64,000 nt of DNA from Phorcus lineatus (lineage: Eukaryota; Mollusca; Gastropoda; Trochida; Trochidae), in contig OV121084.1 in NCBI GenBank assembly GCA_921293015.1, positions 26,536,946 through 26,600,945 on the forward strand. The letters are read 5' to 3'. How positions within the stretch are numbered: the stretch's first letter is position 1; each line of letters begins with the position of its first letter. Below are positions 1-13,700 of this stretch, one piece after another. The position numbers and the translations under genes were made by a program. The notes under the pieces are model-generated. The model was not told the DNA's origin. It worked only from the letters and a program-made list of their open reading frames with translations, and did no database searches.

Positions 1-33
1 TTAACCTTTAAAAAGTAATTAACACTGACATAC

Positions 34-346
34 CAAGCAACCCAAAGAAAGCCTTCATTTCCTTCCCCTTGACAACAAAGCATGACTTCTTTTGTTTCTT
101 GGCTGGGACATGATGAAGTGAAGTCTCCTCAACAAGACCCTCTTCATGTAAACGAGGCTCTGTCCGCTGTCTCTTCATGTGATTGCTGGTGTGGACCGGC
201 TGCCCACAAACAACTGTCACAAGAGGATAGGTGTAATGGGGAAACAGGGTTTGGTAATCTTCTGTGTGTTGATTATTTAGACGCTCATATAGTTTTATGA
301 ATGTGTCCTGATAAGTTTCTTTAAAGTTAGGCAACTCAAGATTCAT
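34..346 (-). CDS. SPDYA: Speedy/RINGO-like CDK activator, first coding exon (partial)
   Basis: This is the start of a minus-strand gene that leaves the window at its left edge. The ATG is at 346-344. The reading frame is open for 104 codons up to a good splice donor (GTATGT beginning at 33, phase 1); read through, it stops at 8-10. The last 25 residues, KKQKKSCFVVKGKEMKAFFG and on, resemble the stretch in Speedy/RINGO proteins just before the conserved Speedy box (basic residues, then C-x-V, then acidic-M-x-AFF). Speedy proteins bind CDK1/CDK2 and activate them without cyclin-type T-loop phosphorylation, in meiosis and cell-cycle progression. The first 80 residues are not conserved in my recollection, as is usual for this family. 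The Speedy box itself would lie to the left of the window, so the assignment rests on a short match. Confidence 0.55.
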
Positions 347-2900
347 CAGGCCACCTTTTCATCTCAGGAAAGGACAAGACAGCGACACACCCTGGTCTCT
401 GAAAACTTAAAAAAGTGATTTTCCTTCAAAATGGTGGCCTCTAAAAGAGGCATAAATACTTAGCCTGAGTGACTGATGATGTTATTAATAAGGAGTAATT
501 TTCTATGGTGGGATGGAGACAGGAGAGAATGCCTTATTTTACTTTAAGTTTATGAAAAAAAAACATTTCAATTTGATCTGGCCAGTGTTTTTTTCGGGCA
601 CTTATGAGCAAAACATTTATATTTTTTTTTAAATGTTATATCCAATCCTACATATCCCCCCCGCCCCCCAAACTCATTTCTAAACAAAAACTCGAAATAA
701 CGAAGGCAAAGAATCTATTTAGGAAGGCTTTTCTACGATGAGAAGAATAACAAAGCTAGCATCAATATGTATTCTGAATCAAATATTTTATTTCTAAATG
801 GGTATTAGCTCAATTTAGATACCAACCATCAATAATTTCTGCAAAACCTTTCAAGAAACCACCGATGGTAACAGAGTCGCAGTTTAGTGTGTCGTCTGCT
901 TGAAGATGGTGTCTGACGTATAAGATTAGAGTTATCTCCCCTTCCTTCGTTGTCAGTCATTTGATCGTCTTGTTTCGAATAAGCGTTCGTAAAATATTAA
1001 TTTGTTACCACGCACGAACCTAAAAACAATGAAAAGGCCCTTCAAATTATTTTGTAAGAGTATGTTTATGGCGCAGAGGCCTATTTATTTCTTAAATCTA
1101 TGTTCACAATATCAAACCATTCAATTTAACTAATAGGCCCTACTACAAGGCTTTAATCATGCCAAACTTTGTCGTTAGAAAGATGACTCAAAGACTAGAA
1201 GTCAAATAATTTAGATATTGAATATGATTAAATGTATGTACCAAAGAGATATTTCAATGACGTAAGTGCGTAATAGAAAACAAATATAAACACTTTACCG
1301 CATGTTCATGTTAGGCGGCATTTGCTCATTTTTTTAACTACAAAATAGTAAAAACAAGGTTTGTGACGCATCGTAATCACAAGTTTCATCGGGTTTTTAT
1401 AATACTTATTGTTAAACCTAAAAGCTTTTTTCTTATTCTATCTTTTTGTTCTTATTCATATTTTCTTCAGATAATTAAATAGCTTATAAATCTCTTTTTA
1501 TTTCAATAGAGAAAAACAACAAACTCATGAGGCCTTGAAAGACAGTTACGTGTGTTCACAAAAGCCAACATTTATATTGGTAAAATAGAATTTAATTAAA
1601 TATCATGTAAAAGTATTCGGACTCAGTGGTTCAGCGTTATCCATATTGCCATTCATTAACCGTGTGATCACTCCACGTACAGGTGGGTGAGTCCTTGTAA
1701 TCAAATAGTTTTCATGTGCGATTAACTTTCAGGGCCTTTGAATATGCGCGGAATTCATGACTTTAAATCAATGTGTGTAGAAATGTGAGTCCTGTTGTAG
1801 ATGCCAAGAAGTTTACAGCCTAAAGCTGATTAGATTTCTGTTACTGAACATTAAGCAGACTGTTTCAATTATAGATATTCTTGAATTCTCACCTTGTAAA
1901 GAAATTTTCATTTTCAATAAAATTCTATATATTACTTAGATATCATCATCGAAATAATAAAGTAGATACCAAAAAGGAAAAAAACACTAAAAATACTGAG
2001 TCTTATATTCTACAAAAGTAGGTGACAAAAGTCGTGTCTCAACTTACAGGTCTATCGCAAACAAAAAGCTTTATTTCGATGTATTATAATTTTCTGAAAT
2101 ATTCTTATTTTCATAGTTCAGAAAGTCGATTACATAAATTGACTCTATTTAGATAAATGCTTAAGAAAACACCAGCTTATCTAAACAGTCTTGTCCGAGA
2201 ACCCGCTTTCAGTAAGAAAAACGTATAATTTTAAAAACCTCCTCGGATTTACAAACAATGGAATTGGAATTATTTATCTGAAGAAGTGACGTATACATTC
2301 AGTAAATGAAGTAAAAAGTAAAACAATATCAACTTGTAAAACTTCTTTTGGAATTTGATATTAATGTTAGAAACAGGTTTTGTCAAAGGTTGAGATTTTA
2401 ATAAAGTAATAAAACAATTCATATCGGACCAAATGTACATCGCATGATTCTATTTCTGATAAGGAGAGGCATTGATATACGCCATCGGCTTGTTTGTCGA
2501 TTCATGTTATAAATCTATAGAAATGAATATGTTTATCGAAGTAAATAACTTTCTGCAAAGTGCAGATTTTAGAATAATGACAAGAAATATATGGATAACA
2601 AGTTTTTTATATATAAAGAAGTTGTTATCCATATATTTCTTGTCATTATCGTCATTCCAACTTCTAAAATGCCTCTGAAAGAAAAAGATTTTAGAAGCAT
2701 ATGGAACACTTTCGACTACGTGTAGAATATAACTTTACAAATTCTTATCATGATGATTCTCCAAAAGAAATAATTTGACATTGTATAATTACATTAATGC
2801 TATACAGATGAAAGTTCTAAAGCAATGATATGGTTCAGAATGATGCAGATCCAATGAAGAGAGGCCACGAATAGAACAATCTATTTTTAGCTTGTTGACC
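347..2900. other. intergenic region between the Speedy-like gene and SYVN1
   Basis: The two flanking genes diverge, so both promoters should lie here. The sequence is AT-rich with no convincing coding exon. A C-rich run sits at 656-669. A long perfect hairpin at 2574-2649 is listed separately, and a smaller one (arms CTTCTAAAAT and ATTTTAGAAG) follows near 2668-2697. Confidence 0.6.
2574..2649. repeat. perfect 28-bp inverted repeat (hairpin or MITE remnant)
   Basis: The left arm at 2574-2601 is the exact reverse complement of the right arm at 2622-2649, with a 20-base AT-rich spacer. The arms begin ATAATGACAAGAAATATATG. It lies about 330 bp upstream of the SYVN1 start codon. A recently inserted or recently folded-back MITE is the simplest explanation; a transcribed hairpin is possible. 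Confidence 0.85.
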
Positions 2901-2930
2901 TAGATAGGCGAACCGGGGCGGCCATATTGG

Positions 2931-2938
2931 TGACGTCA
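2931..2938 (+). promoter_or_regulatory. TGACGTCA element (CRE/ATF6-XBP1 type) at the SYVN1 5' end
   Basis: A palindromic TGACGTCA lies 43 bp before the SYVN1 start codon, next to a GC-rich stretch (CCGGGGCGG at 2913-2921). HRD1 is a known target of the unfolded protein response in yeast and mammals, and ATF6/XBP1-type bZIP factors bind TGACGT cores. The element fits that control, but it is also a plain cAMP-response element and binding is not shown by sequence alone. Confidence 0.5.
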
Positions 2939-2980
2939 GAGAACACAGAAACAGGAACAGAAGCCAGACGCACCTGCAAG

Positions 2981-5900
2981 ATGCGGTCCCTAATCATAAC
3001 AGCGGCCAGTTTTCTTCTTACTGGCTTCGTTGTCGGAAATGCATATTATCAAAAGAAACAGTTTTATCCTTCGGTTGTTTATATTACTAAATCTAATCCG
3101 AGTATGGCGGTGAGTTAGTGTTTGAAGGAACCTCGCTTTTTAGTGACACGTCTCCTAAACTCTTCCACTTCAGTTAAAACTTGATATTTAGTGTTGACAA
3201 CTTTTGTTACTGTCACTGTTCCTAGCATTTGAATGATAATTTTCATCTTGCATATAAATTAAATACACCATTTGGTCACGAATGACTCCATGTTATCCAA
3301 AGAATGACAATGTTAAATTGTTGTTTACAAGATGAAGATGCTTTCCAATATAACATATATTTTGTAATCAGCTGTTTTTGGGTACATTAGCGTTTAATGT
3401 TTGTTTTCTCAATATGTTAATTTTCAATTGCAGGTGTTATATATACAAGCGTTTGTGTTCGTCATACTTATGGGAAAACTCATGAGAAAAATATTTTTCG
3501 GTCAGTTACGAGCAGCAGAAATGGAGGTAAATGATAAAAAGTTTTTACTCTTTATGAAAAACTAATGCGTCAAATGTAAACTGAGCATTATGTAACAGCA
3601 ATCAAAGAATATCAGGAAAAAACTGTTATCGTCACATGAGTGATGTGTGTTGTAATTATATAGTGATTCACTTCAGCTAAATGCTTTTAAGAAACATGGC
3701 AACAGATATTGACATGAAAACATAAACTCAGTTCTTGAATTTCTACATACTGTTAAATTGAATTAAATTTATTGTTATAGAAATGGGTTATAATTAAATG
3801 TTTACATATGCCAGATTGGATAAAATCTACTCTAATCATGATAATTATCATTGAGAGTCAAAATGTTTTTGTGTTGATTTCAGCATCTGATAGAGCGATC
3901 ATGGTACGCGGTTACTGAAACCTGTCTGGCCTTTACAGTCTTCAGGGATGATTTCAGTCCGCGTTTTGTGGCCATGTTCACTTTACTCCTGTTCCTAAAG
4001 TGCTTCCACTGGCTGGCAGAAGATAGAGTAGATTATGTAAGTCAACTTTCTTATTCTGATTTCTAACATTATTTTGGCAAATATAAAAGTCCCTGTTTAC
4101 CCTTCATTCTGCAGTAAAGTGCAAATCTTTAGTGACACCAAAAACCAAAGGTACATGACAGTAACGTGAGGTAAACAACAAGTGTGCTATGAGCTTGCTA
4201 ACTTTGGGTCTGGTTTAGAACTTTCCATTCACTTCACTTAGAAGGAATTATTACTAAAAGGAGTTTTAAATGACTTCCTAGAAAAGAAAGAGAGTACATT
4301 TTGTACCTGAACTAATATTAGCGTTTAATCACTTGGCCTTCAACCTCATTCTTTTATAATGGTCTAGAGCAAAACAATAAAAATGATGATTGGATGGCTA
4401 CTCAATTTCTTGAATATAAAAGAGCTTACCCGGTAATTAAAATTCCTTAAATTGAAATTCATGAACATTGGCTTTGGAGTGTAATTCAGGATGGTATTGA
4501 CTCCAAACAAGTTTCATTGAATAGTAAAATACTGTCTCTATTATTTTCTAAAATAGATTCACTGCCTAACTGAAAAAAAGATTGTACTGAATGCAAGAAA
4601 AGTTATTTGGTTAGTTATATGGAGTTAGGCTATCTGTTAGTATACATTTTCTAGTACTTTCTAAAAGTTTTAAGAAATAGTATACTGTTTTCTCCTCTTC
4701 TTAAGGATTCTGGTTTTTCAGTTTAGATTTGAACTGTTTCTTCCAGATGGAGAGGAGTCCTGTCATATCATTCTTGTTTCACTGTCGCGTCATGTGTGAG
4801 TATTCATTAACTTTCATATTCCATTCTTCACAGAGATTATTCAAGTCATAGTTTTGCACATTATCTCTCATTTGATAACTTCCAATAAAACAGTTTTTGT
4901 TTTGACAAATAAAAAAATTCTGATTTCTTGTAATCAACACAAGTATGACCTGTAAGACAATTTTTGATCTGTAAATACAAATTCTTACCACCATGAGAAA
5001 AGCATGCTATGATACAATAGAGTTTTAGTTGATTGAAAAAAGAATTTTTCAACTATGTCTCTCTTTTTTCAGCTCTGTTGTCATTCCTTGGTGTTCTTGA
5101 TATATATTTCATCAACCATGCCTACTACAGCACATTGCTTAAAGGAGCCTCTGTTCAACTTGTGTTTGGCTTTGAGGTAATTAAATTAGTAAATGAGAAA
5201 TTCTATATTAGTCTATTTTTGTCAAAGAAGGATTTTGAACTAGATGTATTTCAAATGTAAACGTCCAAAGAAATTGCAGGTGCTAGAATGTGTTATGATA
5301 TGAATTCTTTTGAGAATTTTATGTTTTATTGTTAAGATTTTTTCAATACAGTTATCTTAGTAAAAAGCACTTGTTTCTGTATGAAAGCTGCAATTTACAA
5401 ATTTAGCTGGACACCTCTTCCAATTTTGGATGCTGCAATAGCTGTAAATTATAAGCCATATGGATTTCAGTGGTTTTTGTTCTTGACCCAAAAGCTACGT
5501 CCATGACAAGGAAATGTTATTTACTTTAGCAAACAAACTAGTAGTATATGTAAGGCTGCAGATAACCTTTCAGATGTGAGTATACTAACTTCTCAAATTT
5601 TAAGTTGGGGTGTACTGAAGATTCTGAAGTTGTGTCTTCATGTAGTAGGAGCAAGTGTGTCGCTTATTAATTGAGTTGCTGCACTTTTGAGGAAATGACA
5701 ATAATGATTCTTCAATTTCATGCATGTGTTGTTTACTTTTCAACTCAAGCAAAGCTTAAATCATGATTTGACCATTAGAGCTTGTACAATGGCACTCTAA
5801 ATTCTACTGAAATAAACTCAGAACAGTTTTAGTAACAGTATGAATCTAAGATAAGCAACTCTGTTGTTATTAATAGACTGTTGGTCAATTACTTAATGAC

Positions 5901-8900
5901 CACTTTTCCCCAAAACATTCTGCTATTTTCTGATGTGCCATTTTGAGTGTTTAGACCAATTTCATTGACATTCATCCTAGTTACTTTTTTTCTATAATCT
6001 GTTGATATTAGCCCTATGATTTAGACAATAGGACAGTCTAATCAAGTGTAATGCATTTTACTTATCTGTAATAACATTTTATTCAATATGCTTACCCTTT
6101 GGTACCATATAGTTGAGAGTTAAGGAGTAACATTTGTATGCATTATTGGAAATGAAATAATTTATATTTGAAATTGAAATTGGGAAACGTCAGATAGCCC
6201 TGCAGCAGTTTTCAGCCAATCAAAAAAAAAGTGACAAATGTCGATGCTTAGATGCGCAATGAAGTCCCAAAGCTGGTGAATGAAGCTGATGACATATCAT
6301 CCTTAATCAAATTTTTTTCAATATGCACAGAAGTGTAATTTTAGACATACACAGGTATTTATGTGCGTACATGATACGCATGAAATTTTATTTTTGGTTG
6401 TACTTGCATGATTTTAAGCCAATTTTTACACCCCTTTAGCCCTGTATATGGATGCTCAAATAAACAATGAATATGGCATGTGCATTGTTTTATCATTTTG
6501 AGATGTTTAAACTCGCCTCAAATGACATGAAAAACGATGTCTGAACTGATCAATGGTTGCATTGATGAGATACGTCTTTTATTGTGACAAGTTTGTTAAA
6601 TCCATTTTACAGTGTATTTGATATAAAATACTATAGTATACTGTAACCTCAAACCTGACTCGTCGTTTCAGTATGCAATCTTGTTGACGGTGGTGTTGAT
6701 GACATTCATGAAGTATGTGCTTCACACCCTTGACCTGCAGAGTGAGAACCCCTGGGAGAATAAAGCTGTCTATCTCCTCTACACAGAGCTGGTTATGGGT
6801 TAGTACTTTAACCCTTGACCTACGTGAACTATACCTCAGGTTTATGAGGAGTAAGCAGTGAATGTTGCTGGGTCTTAAGTCTCCACCCTCCCCTTAGGTC
6901 TGGGTCCTGAATTCTGACAAGGTTTAGTCAATTCTGTATGATGCGGAAATTTTTACTTGCAGTAGGGTTTGAGAGCAATGTAAGAATGGAGTGCAGTATT
7001 ACCAGTGGATTGTTAGGTCTATCTAACCCATGCAAGTTTCAATGTAATCTTCATTTCTATACTTTGAGGTCACAGGTCTATAGGACAAACTTTTTAAAAA
7101 ACACCTTCACTGAAATCACACCTTTTTTGCTTGTCATTTCAGATATGTCATAAATACATGCATAATCAGAATGTTATGATAACATGCTGTATGATTCTAT
7201 TGCTGATTTCAGGGTTTGTACGTGTGATGCTATATATCATTTTCATGGCCATCATGATCAAGGTGCACACTTTCCCGCTCTTCGCCATCCGACCCATGTA
7301 CCTCTCACTCAGGTAAAATATATACTATGATTAATTATTCATCAACTTTTTGTACTTATTTTTCAATTTTCTATCATTGCAGATTACATGAAAAGTGTAT
7401 AAACTTTATATATTTCTGTTACAGATCATTCAAGAAAGCTCTTCACGATGTGATAATGTCAAGGCGTGCAATCAGAAATATGAACACATTGTAAGTGCTC
7501 CAGTGTTTTAGTTTTTGGTGTTCCATCTTATCAAATCTCTTTCTTATATTTTGAAATATGTTGAAAAGTTGTGACTCAATTATGAGTTTGATGCAAAAAA
7601 TTTATCTAGAAATGATCAACTTCTTTACTTAACAATCAGAATTTTCAGGTCATGAGCTCTTGTCACCCTTTCAGTGTCACTCTTAGTTGCGTATGTCCAT
7701 AAGCTTAAACAATGTATCTTAAAACTCTTCAATCATGTTATTGAGCCTATTTTTAGAGATTAAAGTCACTCAAATAAACATATTTTGCAAAATGTTTAAG
7801 CACATACTCTGCTCTTGACAGATATCCTGATGCGACAGTTGAAGAACTTGCAGCAGGTGATAATGTTTGCATCATCTGTCGAGAAGAAATGGCTGCCTCA
7901 TGTAAGAAGCTGCCCTGCAACCACATCTTCCACACCAACTGTCTGCGCTCCTGGTTCCAGAGACAACAGACCTGCCCCACTTGCCGAATGGATGTTCTCC
8001 GCATGCCACGCCCACAAGCCACGCCCCCTCCAAGACCCGCTCAACCTCAACAAGATGTCCATATGCAGAACTGTAAGTTTTGATATAAAAAATTTTTGAA
8101 CAATTTATATCATTTTGAAAAGTGAAAAAATTTGGTTTGGAAAAATTGAAATGTAGAAAATTAAAGATAGTTTGTTGATTATGCTTTATCATCAGTTCTC
8201 TTAAATATACAAAAAAGGTATGGGAACAAGGATTTTTATCAATGACATTATACAGTACAAGGTTATCATCATTAATTTTTTTCAGGACGAAACATCAATT
8301 TGATAGTTATTGTAATTTCATGTTCCAAATGAAAATAACACAAAAGTTAAAGAAATATTTGACTTGATAATAAGGAATACTTTAAACTTACCCTATCGCG
8401 TTTGAGGATTATCATACCTAACTTTTATAACAATTTATACATTTCAGTTCAGGCTATGTTTCAAGGTATGCCGTTTGCTTGGCCACCCCCGCACCCTCAA
8501 GGTCAACAACCTCCAGGTACATAGAAATATTAATTGAAATCCATTTGACAGGAAAGTGTTCTTTTACGGTCTTTTATTCGTTGTTTAACTGTCCACGTGA
8601 GGATGAAATGATATACATCTAGAAATCATTTAAACAATTATAGTAGCATAAATCGGCAAGAAAGTTATGGTAATTTTTTCTTGTGTTAAAGATAATCTAA
8701 TTATTATCCTGGCCCTAATTTCACAAAACTCCCTTAGAGGTAAGGTTAACAATAACCCATACTTAGTGTAAGGCAACTTTGTGGCAATAGGCCCTGCTGG
8801 CCTTTATGTACTAGAAGGTGATGATTGAATAATATATCATGGTGGGTATTATCCCTCAAGTTAATGCAGAAGCTAAATGTTCTCTCCAGGGGGCGCTCCA

Positions 8901-10742
8901 GCAACTACAGCTGCCAGGTCCAGTGCAGCAACTTCTCCATCTGTGACTACAACTGCAACATCAGCGATGCCAACGTCTCCATCAAGTCCTACTCCTGGTG
9001 TTCCCCCTGCTTATGGCAGCTTCTTCCCCATGATGCCCTACTGTCCTCCCTTCGGTGAGATGTGGCAACATTTTGCCTTTCAGAAATCTTATTTCATATA
9101 TGTGACTTTGCTGTGGGCCAGGCGTAGAGTTGTCCATTTTTGTGTGTAGTGACTTGTTCTGATCCTCTTGAAAACAAACATTCCTCCCTTAAATTAAATT
9201 ATTCTTTAAAAGTGTTATTGTTCTTAAGAGTACAGGCCATAAGAAATTAAATAGTCACCTCTTTACATACCAAACCAAGGTTTCCAGATGTGGTCGCAAA
9301 TATTAGTCTTACATTAAATCTTTTCCAAAGCATCATTCCTTGAGTAGAAAAGATGTTAAGGTGTCTGATGTTATGTAATATCACCATTCATATGATGAAA
9401 AATTCATTGACAGTATTTAAAAATGACCTTGTGTTGAAATGATTTTCAGGTTTCCCACAAGCCCCTACCAATATGTCGGGGCTTTCACCTGAGGAACTGC
9501 GAGCAATGGAGGGCCAGGAGAGAGGTAATGTGGAGGCGCGGATACAGTGGCTGCGAGACATCCAGGCCCTCTTAGACGGGGCCATGGTGCTCATCAGTCA
9601 GTACAACCAGGTGGCAGCACAGATGAGGTGTGTTTGTAACCCTTTCTATTGATTGCTCTCATGCTTTCTGATGTTTCAACCCATCACCTTAAAGATTGTC
9701 AAGTTAAGCCTCTATTATGAAAGTTATTACTTGATGTCTATAAGAGTTGTAACCTTAAATGAAAGATGCTAAACGTGGAGGCAAGCTAAGCTAAGTTATG
9801 TTGATTTAAATATTACAATGTTATTAACGTATTATCGTTGTTTTTAAGCAGTAAGACCCCACTGGCTGTACAACTAATGGTAAATAAAAACAGCAGCAGT
9901 AGTAGTAGTAGTAGTCTTATTCAAGTTCCCCTTCAGGGCAAAACTTGCACCAGTTTTCATCACAGGCATAGTCAAGCCTTGCTGCATTTCTAAAAAATTA
10001 ATGGTTTGAGTTGAGTTTTTTGACACTTTTAGAGATCTCATGGTATTAAATCTTCATGAGAAATGTTTGTTATTGCTATTTTGCATGTCACCATGTGTTT
10101 TGTTTCTTTACCTGAAAAGGGTCTTTATCATTCATCATCAATGAATAATTAATCATTTACAGCATGTCTGGCATTTCGACAACAAGACAGGCTCCCCCAG
10201 CTTCTACAGCTGCTTCAAGCACAGCTTCAACTGCAACTTCTCCATCTGCAGGTGGGGCTAGGCCAAAAACATCTGTTAAGGCTGAAAACAGTATACCAAA
10301 ATCTGATGTGTCAAAAAATAAAAAAGAAGAAAAAATAGGTGAGTTGCTCAACACAAAGTCTTTAGCTCAAGATAATTTTCAAAATTTGTTTTAATCATGT
10401 TCAGTTAGATATTTACATTAATGTCATTGAGATCTGGTATGGTAAAGAGTAAAAAATTTGAATTTAAAAAAAAAAAATCATTTATTAGCTTAATTTGTTA
10501 TCCATCAAACTATGACAACAATGTCATTTATTCCTTTGACACTTGCAGATTACTCTGGTTTAGAGGGTGCGATGGGTTACACAGCACCCACCGAGGAAAT
10601 GATTCCTAAATGGGAAGATCCACATGAAGAGGAGCATGAAGATGAACTCCATGAGGTTCGCAAACGGAGATTAAAAAAGTTCTCTCAAAATGACAGCAGC
10701 ACAAAAGAAAACAATTCACCCGATAACTTAGATCTGGACTGA
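2981..10742 (+). CDS. SYVN1: SYVN1/HRD1, ER-membrane E3 ubiquitin ligase (synoviolin), 14 exons
   Basis: HRD1 is the multi-pass E3 ligase of ER-associated degradation; it works with SEL1L and Derlins to retrotranslocate and ubiquitinate misfolded proteins. Coding exons: 2981-3109, 3434-3526, 3884-4036, 4747-4795, 5073-5176, 6672-6798, 7213-7312, 7425-7490, 7822-8072, 8448-8516, 8890-9054, 9450-9627, 10163-10338, 10549-10742. All joins are GT-AG and phases agree, giving 617 aa, the length I recall for human SYVN1. Residues 1-270 are the hydrophobic membrane region with near-identical family blocks (HAYY/NAYY-type start, AVTETCLAFTVFRDDFSPRF, HTFPLFAIRPMYL). The RING-H2 ligands are C290, C293, C306, H308, H311, C314, C325 and C328. 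A proline/serine/threonine-rich cytosolic tail follows, with a conserved block LSPEELRAMEG in exon 12. The ATG has A at -3. Exons 10, 11 and 13 encode low-complexity sequence and are the least certain at their edges. Confidence 0.95.
9891..9915 (+). repeat. CAG/TAG trinucleotide microsatellite in SYVN1 intron 12
   Basis: A short run of CAG units changes into TAG units. It is intronic and not translated in the SYVN1 model. Confidence 0.8.
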
Positions 10743-13700
10743 GGTGTCTTCAGCTTTTGTGTGGCATGAAATGGAAATAATGTACAACAACTGAGACTTT
10801 TACGAACAGTTGAATGGAGTATGTCCTACGAGAAGCTAAGCACAAACAATGCAAGATTCCTTGCTGACTGGCTTTGAGTTGTGTTCCTTGTGAAATATGC
10901 AGTGCCTTGCATGTGAATATGAAGAGACATGCAGTGTGCAAATTTTGTGCTTATATAAAATGAAAACAAAAAAATCTATGGTGTTGGAGATCTTGAGAAG
11001 CAGTTGATAAAAGACAAAATGATTCTTATGCTAATGCCCATTATTAAAAGGTGATTTATTTGTGTTTGGATTGATGATTTTTTAGATACAAAAATATCAT
11101 GCTGATTCAAAGGTGATTACTCTTTGGTGCATATGAATATTTGACACTGTGTTGAGAAAGAGAATTGGACAAATGACATTATATTGGATGTGTACAAAAA
11201 AGTATTGTGTTTTTTAATCAAGAGTTAAGAATGATTTCAAAAAGCAATAAAAACAAGTCAATTGACAAATAAATGTTGTCATTTGTAGTATGCGACACAA
11301 AGTAGTATTTTCCTATATATTTAAAAAAAAGATACATTAGATTCAGGCTTTTTTCCCCCTTATTTAACAAGAATTATTTGCTCCATACACTTACTTTGAT
11401 AAAGTGTTTATTTTTGCCAAATGACACTCTTGATTACTTAACATGAATATTTGTTTTCACCAAATGAAACAGTATGAAGTATTGAATGCCATCTATGTAT
11501 ACTAAATTCATACCACAAAATAATAATAATAAAGTGTTATTTGCATCATGATATGAACTATTGAATATTGAAAATTAGGGAGAAAAGTAACTTTTGTTGT
11601 CTAAAATGAAAAATTATACGTAAGTTATGAACATTTTCTCCTATGCACACCAATTGTTGATTGTTTTGTTTTTGAAAATCAATGGACATCTGTGGGCTAC
11701 TGATTGAAAATCTTCCTAGTCAAACACTTACATTTGCAGCTGAATGCTTGTTCCCTCTCTTTGATATGTGTATTACGACTTGATGTAGAGTCTAGTATCT
11801 ACAATGAATATTTGTTCTTCAGTTGATTACTTTACATACCGCGAGTGTTTTCGCATTGCAAATGGAGTAGAGGAGTTCAGGTTGTAAATAACACAGCATA
11901 CAGTGTGAATGATCCTTTGCCAAACTAGTTACTTGTTCAGATTGTCAATCTTATCATTGAAATGTATTTGAAATAATATTGGAAGGAGTGTTTACACAAT
12001 GTGTACAAGTTATGTTCACATAACTGTTAACACATCTTTTTCATCCAATGATCACAGTAGTGGCGTGTGGGATTGGTTTAGTTTTTATTTTTCAATAGTT
12101 TGCTGAAGTCAGATTTCATTGGAAACTTTCAGTTTTCATTGAAAGTTTCCTTCTACCATAGAACTTTAAGGGGTTTTGTTCTTAGGATATGTTCTACTTT
12201 ATTTTGATTTGTACACTGAGTTGTTTGGTGATTGAATTGTCCTGGCACCGTGGATGCCTTGTCAAGTTGTACCATCATATAAATCTTAATTTGCTTGGTG
12301 CTGTTTTCTGACAACCTCATTGAAATCAGACTTTTATTATGCTGCACGTGATTACACTACCTAAGATTAGAGCAAGGCCGATAGTTTCTAATATCAACTT
12401 TTGAAAAGTCATCAAATCTCGCCAATCAACGTCTGGGCAGTGTATTCTAAACTCGCATCTCCTTTGCTCAGACGCAACAGATTTTCAGGACTTTGAAAAC
12501 AAACTTTGTGTCAATAAGATCATGAGGTTAAACTGGACTCAAATGTTGTCTGGATCTCATGTGAGATCCTGTGTAGTCATTGTAGTGTGGGAAAAACACT
12601 GTCTATTCCACTGAGATCGATTCTCTAGATTCCATAAATGAACAGAGTATTATAGTATGTATGATGATATTAAATGTGATCAATCTTTTATGATTTTTTT
12701 ATGCAAGAGATTGTATGGTATATCTTAATCAGAATATAACATGCACTGAAGGAAACCTAAATGATGGTTTGAAACAATGTTGCAATTTTAATGTTGACTA
12801 GTATGTACAGCATGAAAGTTTCCACTAAGGTATAACACATCAATGGTGAAAATATTATTTTACATTTTTTGATGGATTTCTATTACATTTCAAACACCGT
12901 ATTTCATTAGTGATTGTACAATTACTTCTTCTATCCAGATATCTGTAAATGTTGTGATAATAATTGTTTACAATATGTTAAAGTATCAAGGTAAAAACTA
13001 GTTATTTATTTTGTAAATACCTCAGCCCTGTACAGATTTGTTTTCAAGGCATTGCCCTGCTTCCTTGTAAATTTACATATATATTTGTGAATAAAATCTG
13101 TAAGAATGATCAACAATGTTGTGAAAGACTATTTTTTAAGGCAAATTTCATCATTTTGAAACACCACAGCATTATTGCCTTGCCAGTTTTAGCTTTCAGA
13201 CCTGAAATTCCTGATGAGTGATAAGCATTGGAAAATCATCCGGGCAATTACCAGGATACCATCTCTATCATACTTTGCTTTGTTTCTGATCTGGCCCCTA
13301 CATAGGTCAAAGGAGCCACACCCTAAAAACATATTTTACATATTATTTCGAATGAAACTGAACAGACTAACCATCATTGAAATTTACTTATACTGTGGAC
13401 CATTGTTAGAATATTTTATAGTCTGACTAGGATATGTAACAAAGCCTGATGAGTGACCGAGCCAATGGCTCTAGTCATTTTGTACCTTACACTTTAATTG
13501 AATACACATGCCATATAAAATCAATTATCATTTTTCCTGCTTATGAGCTAATAGCTTACCTAAATATTTACTCAAATTATTTTAGCTATGTACAAGTTTT
13601 CACATGCAGTAAGAATTACATGCAATACTTCTTTGAAGTTAACTACTTGGTTGAATAGATCCAGAAGATGTTACCAGGTGTTGCCATGTTACTAAGCCAC

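Noticed and set aside
8-346. piggyBac transposase fragment (because of MKAFFGLLG)
   Set aside because: The phrase is slightly reminiscent of piggyBac N-terminal regions, but the frame ends at a good donor and the preceding KKQKKSCFVV block fits Speedy/RINGO better.
2922-2930. CArG/SRF box (CCATATTGG) before SYVN1
   Set aside because: It has only five A/T bases between CC and GG; the SRF consensus needs six.
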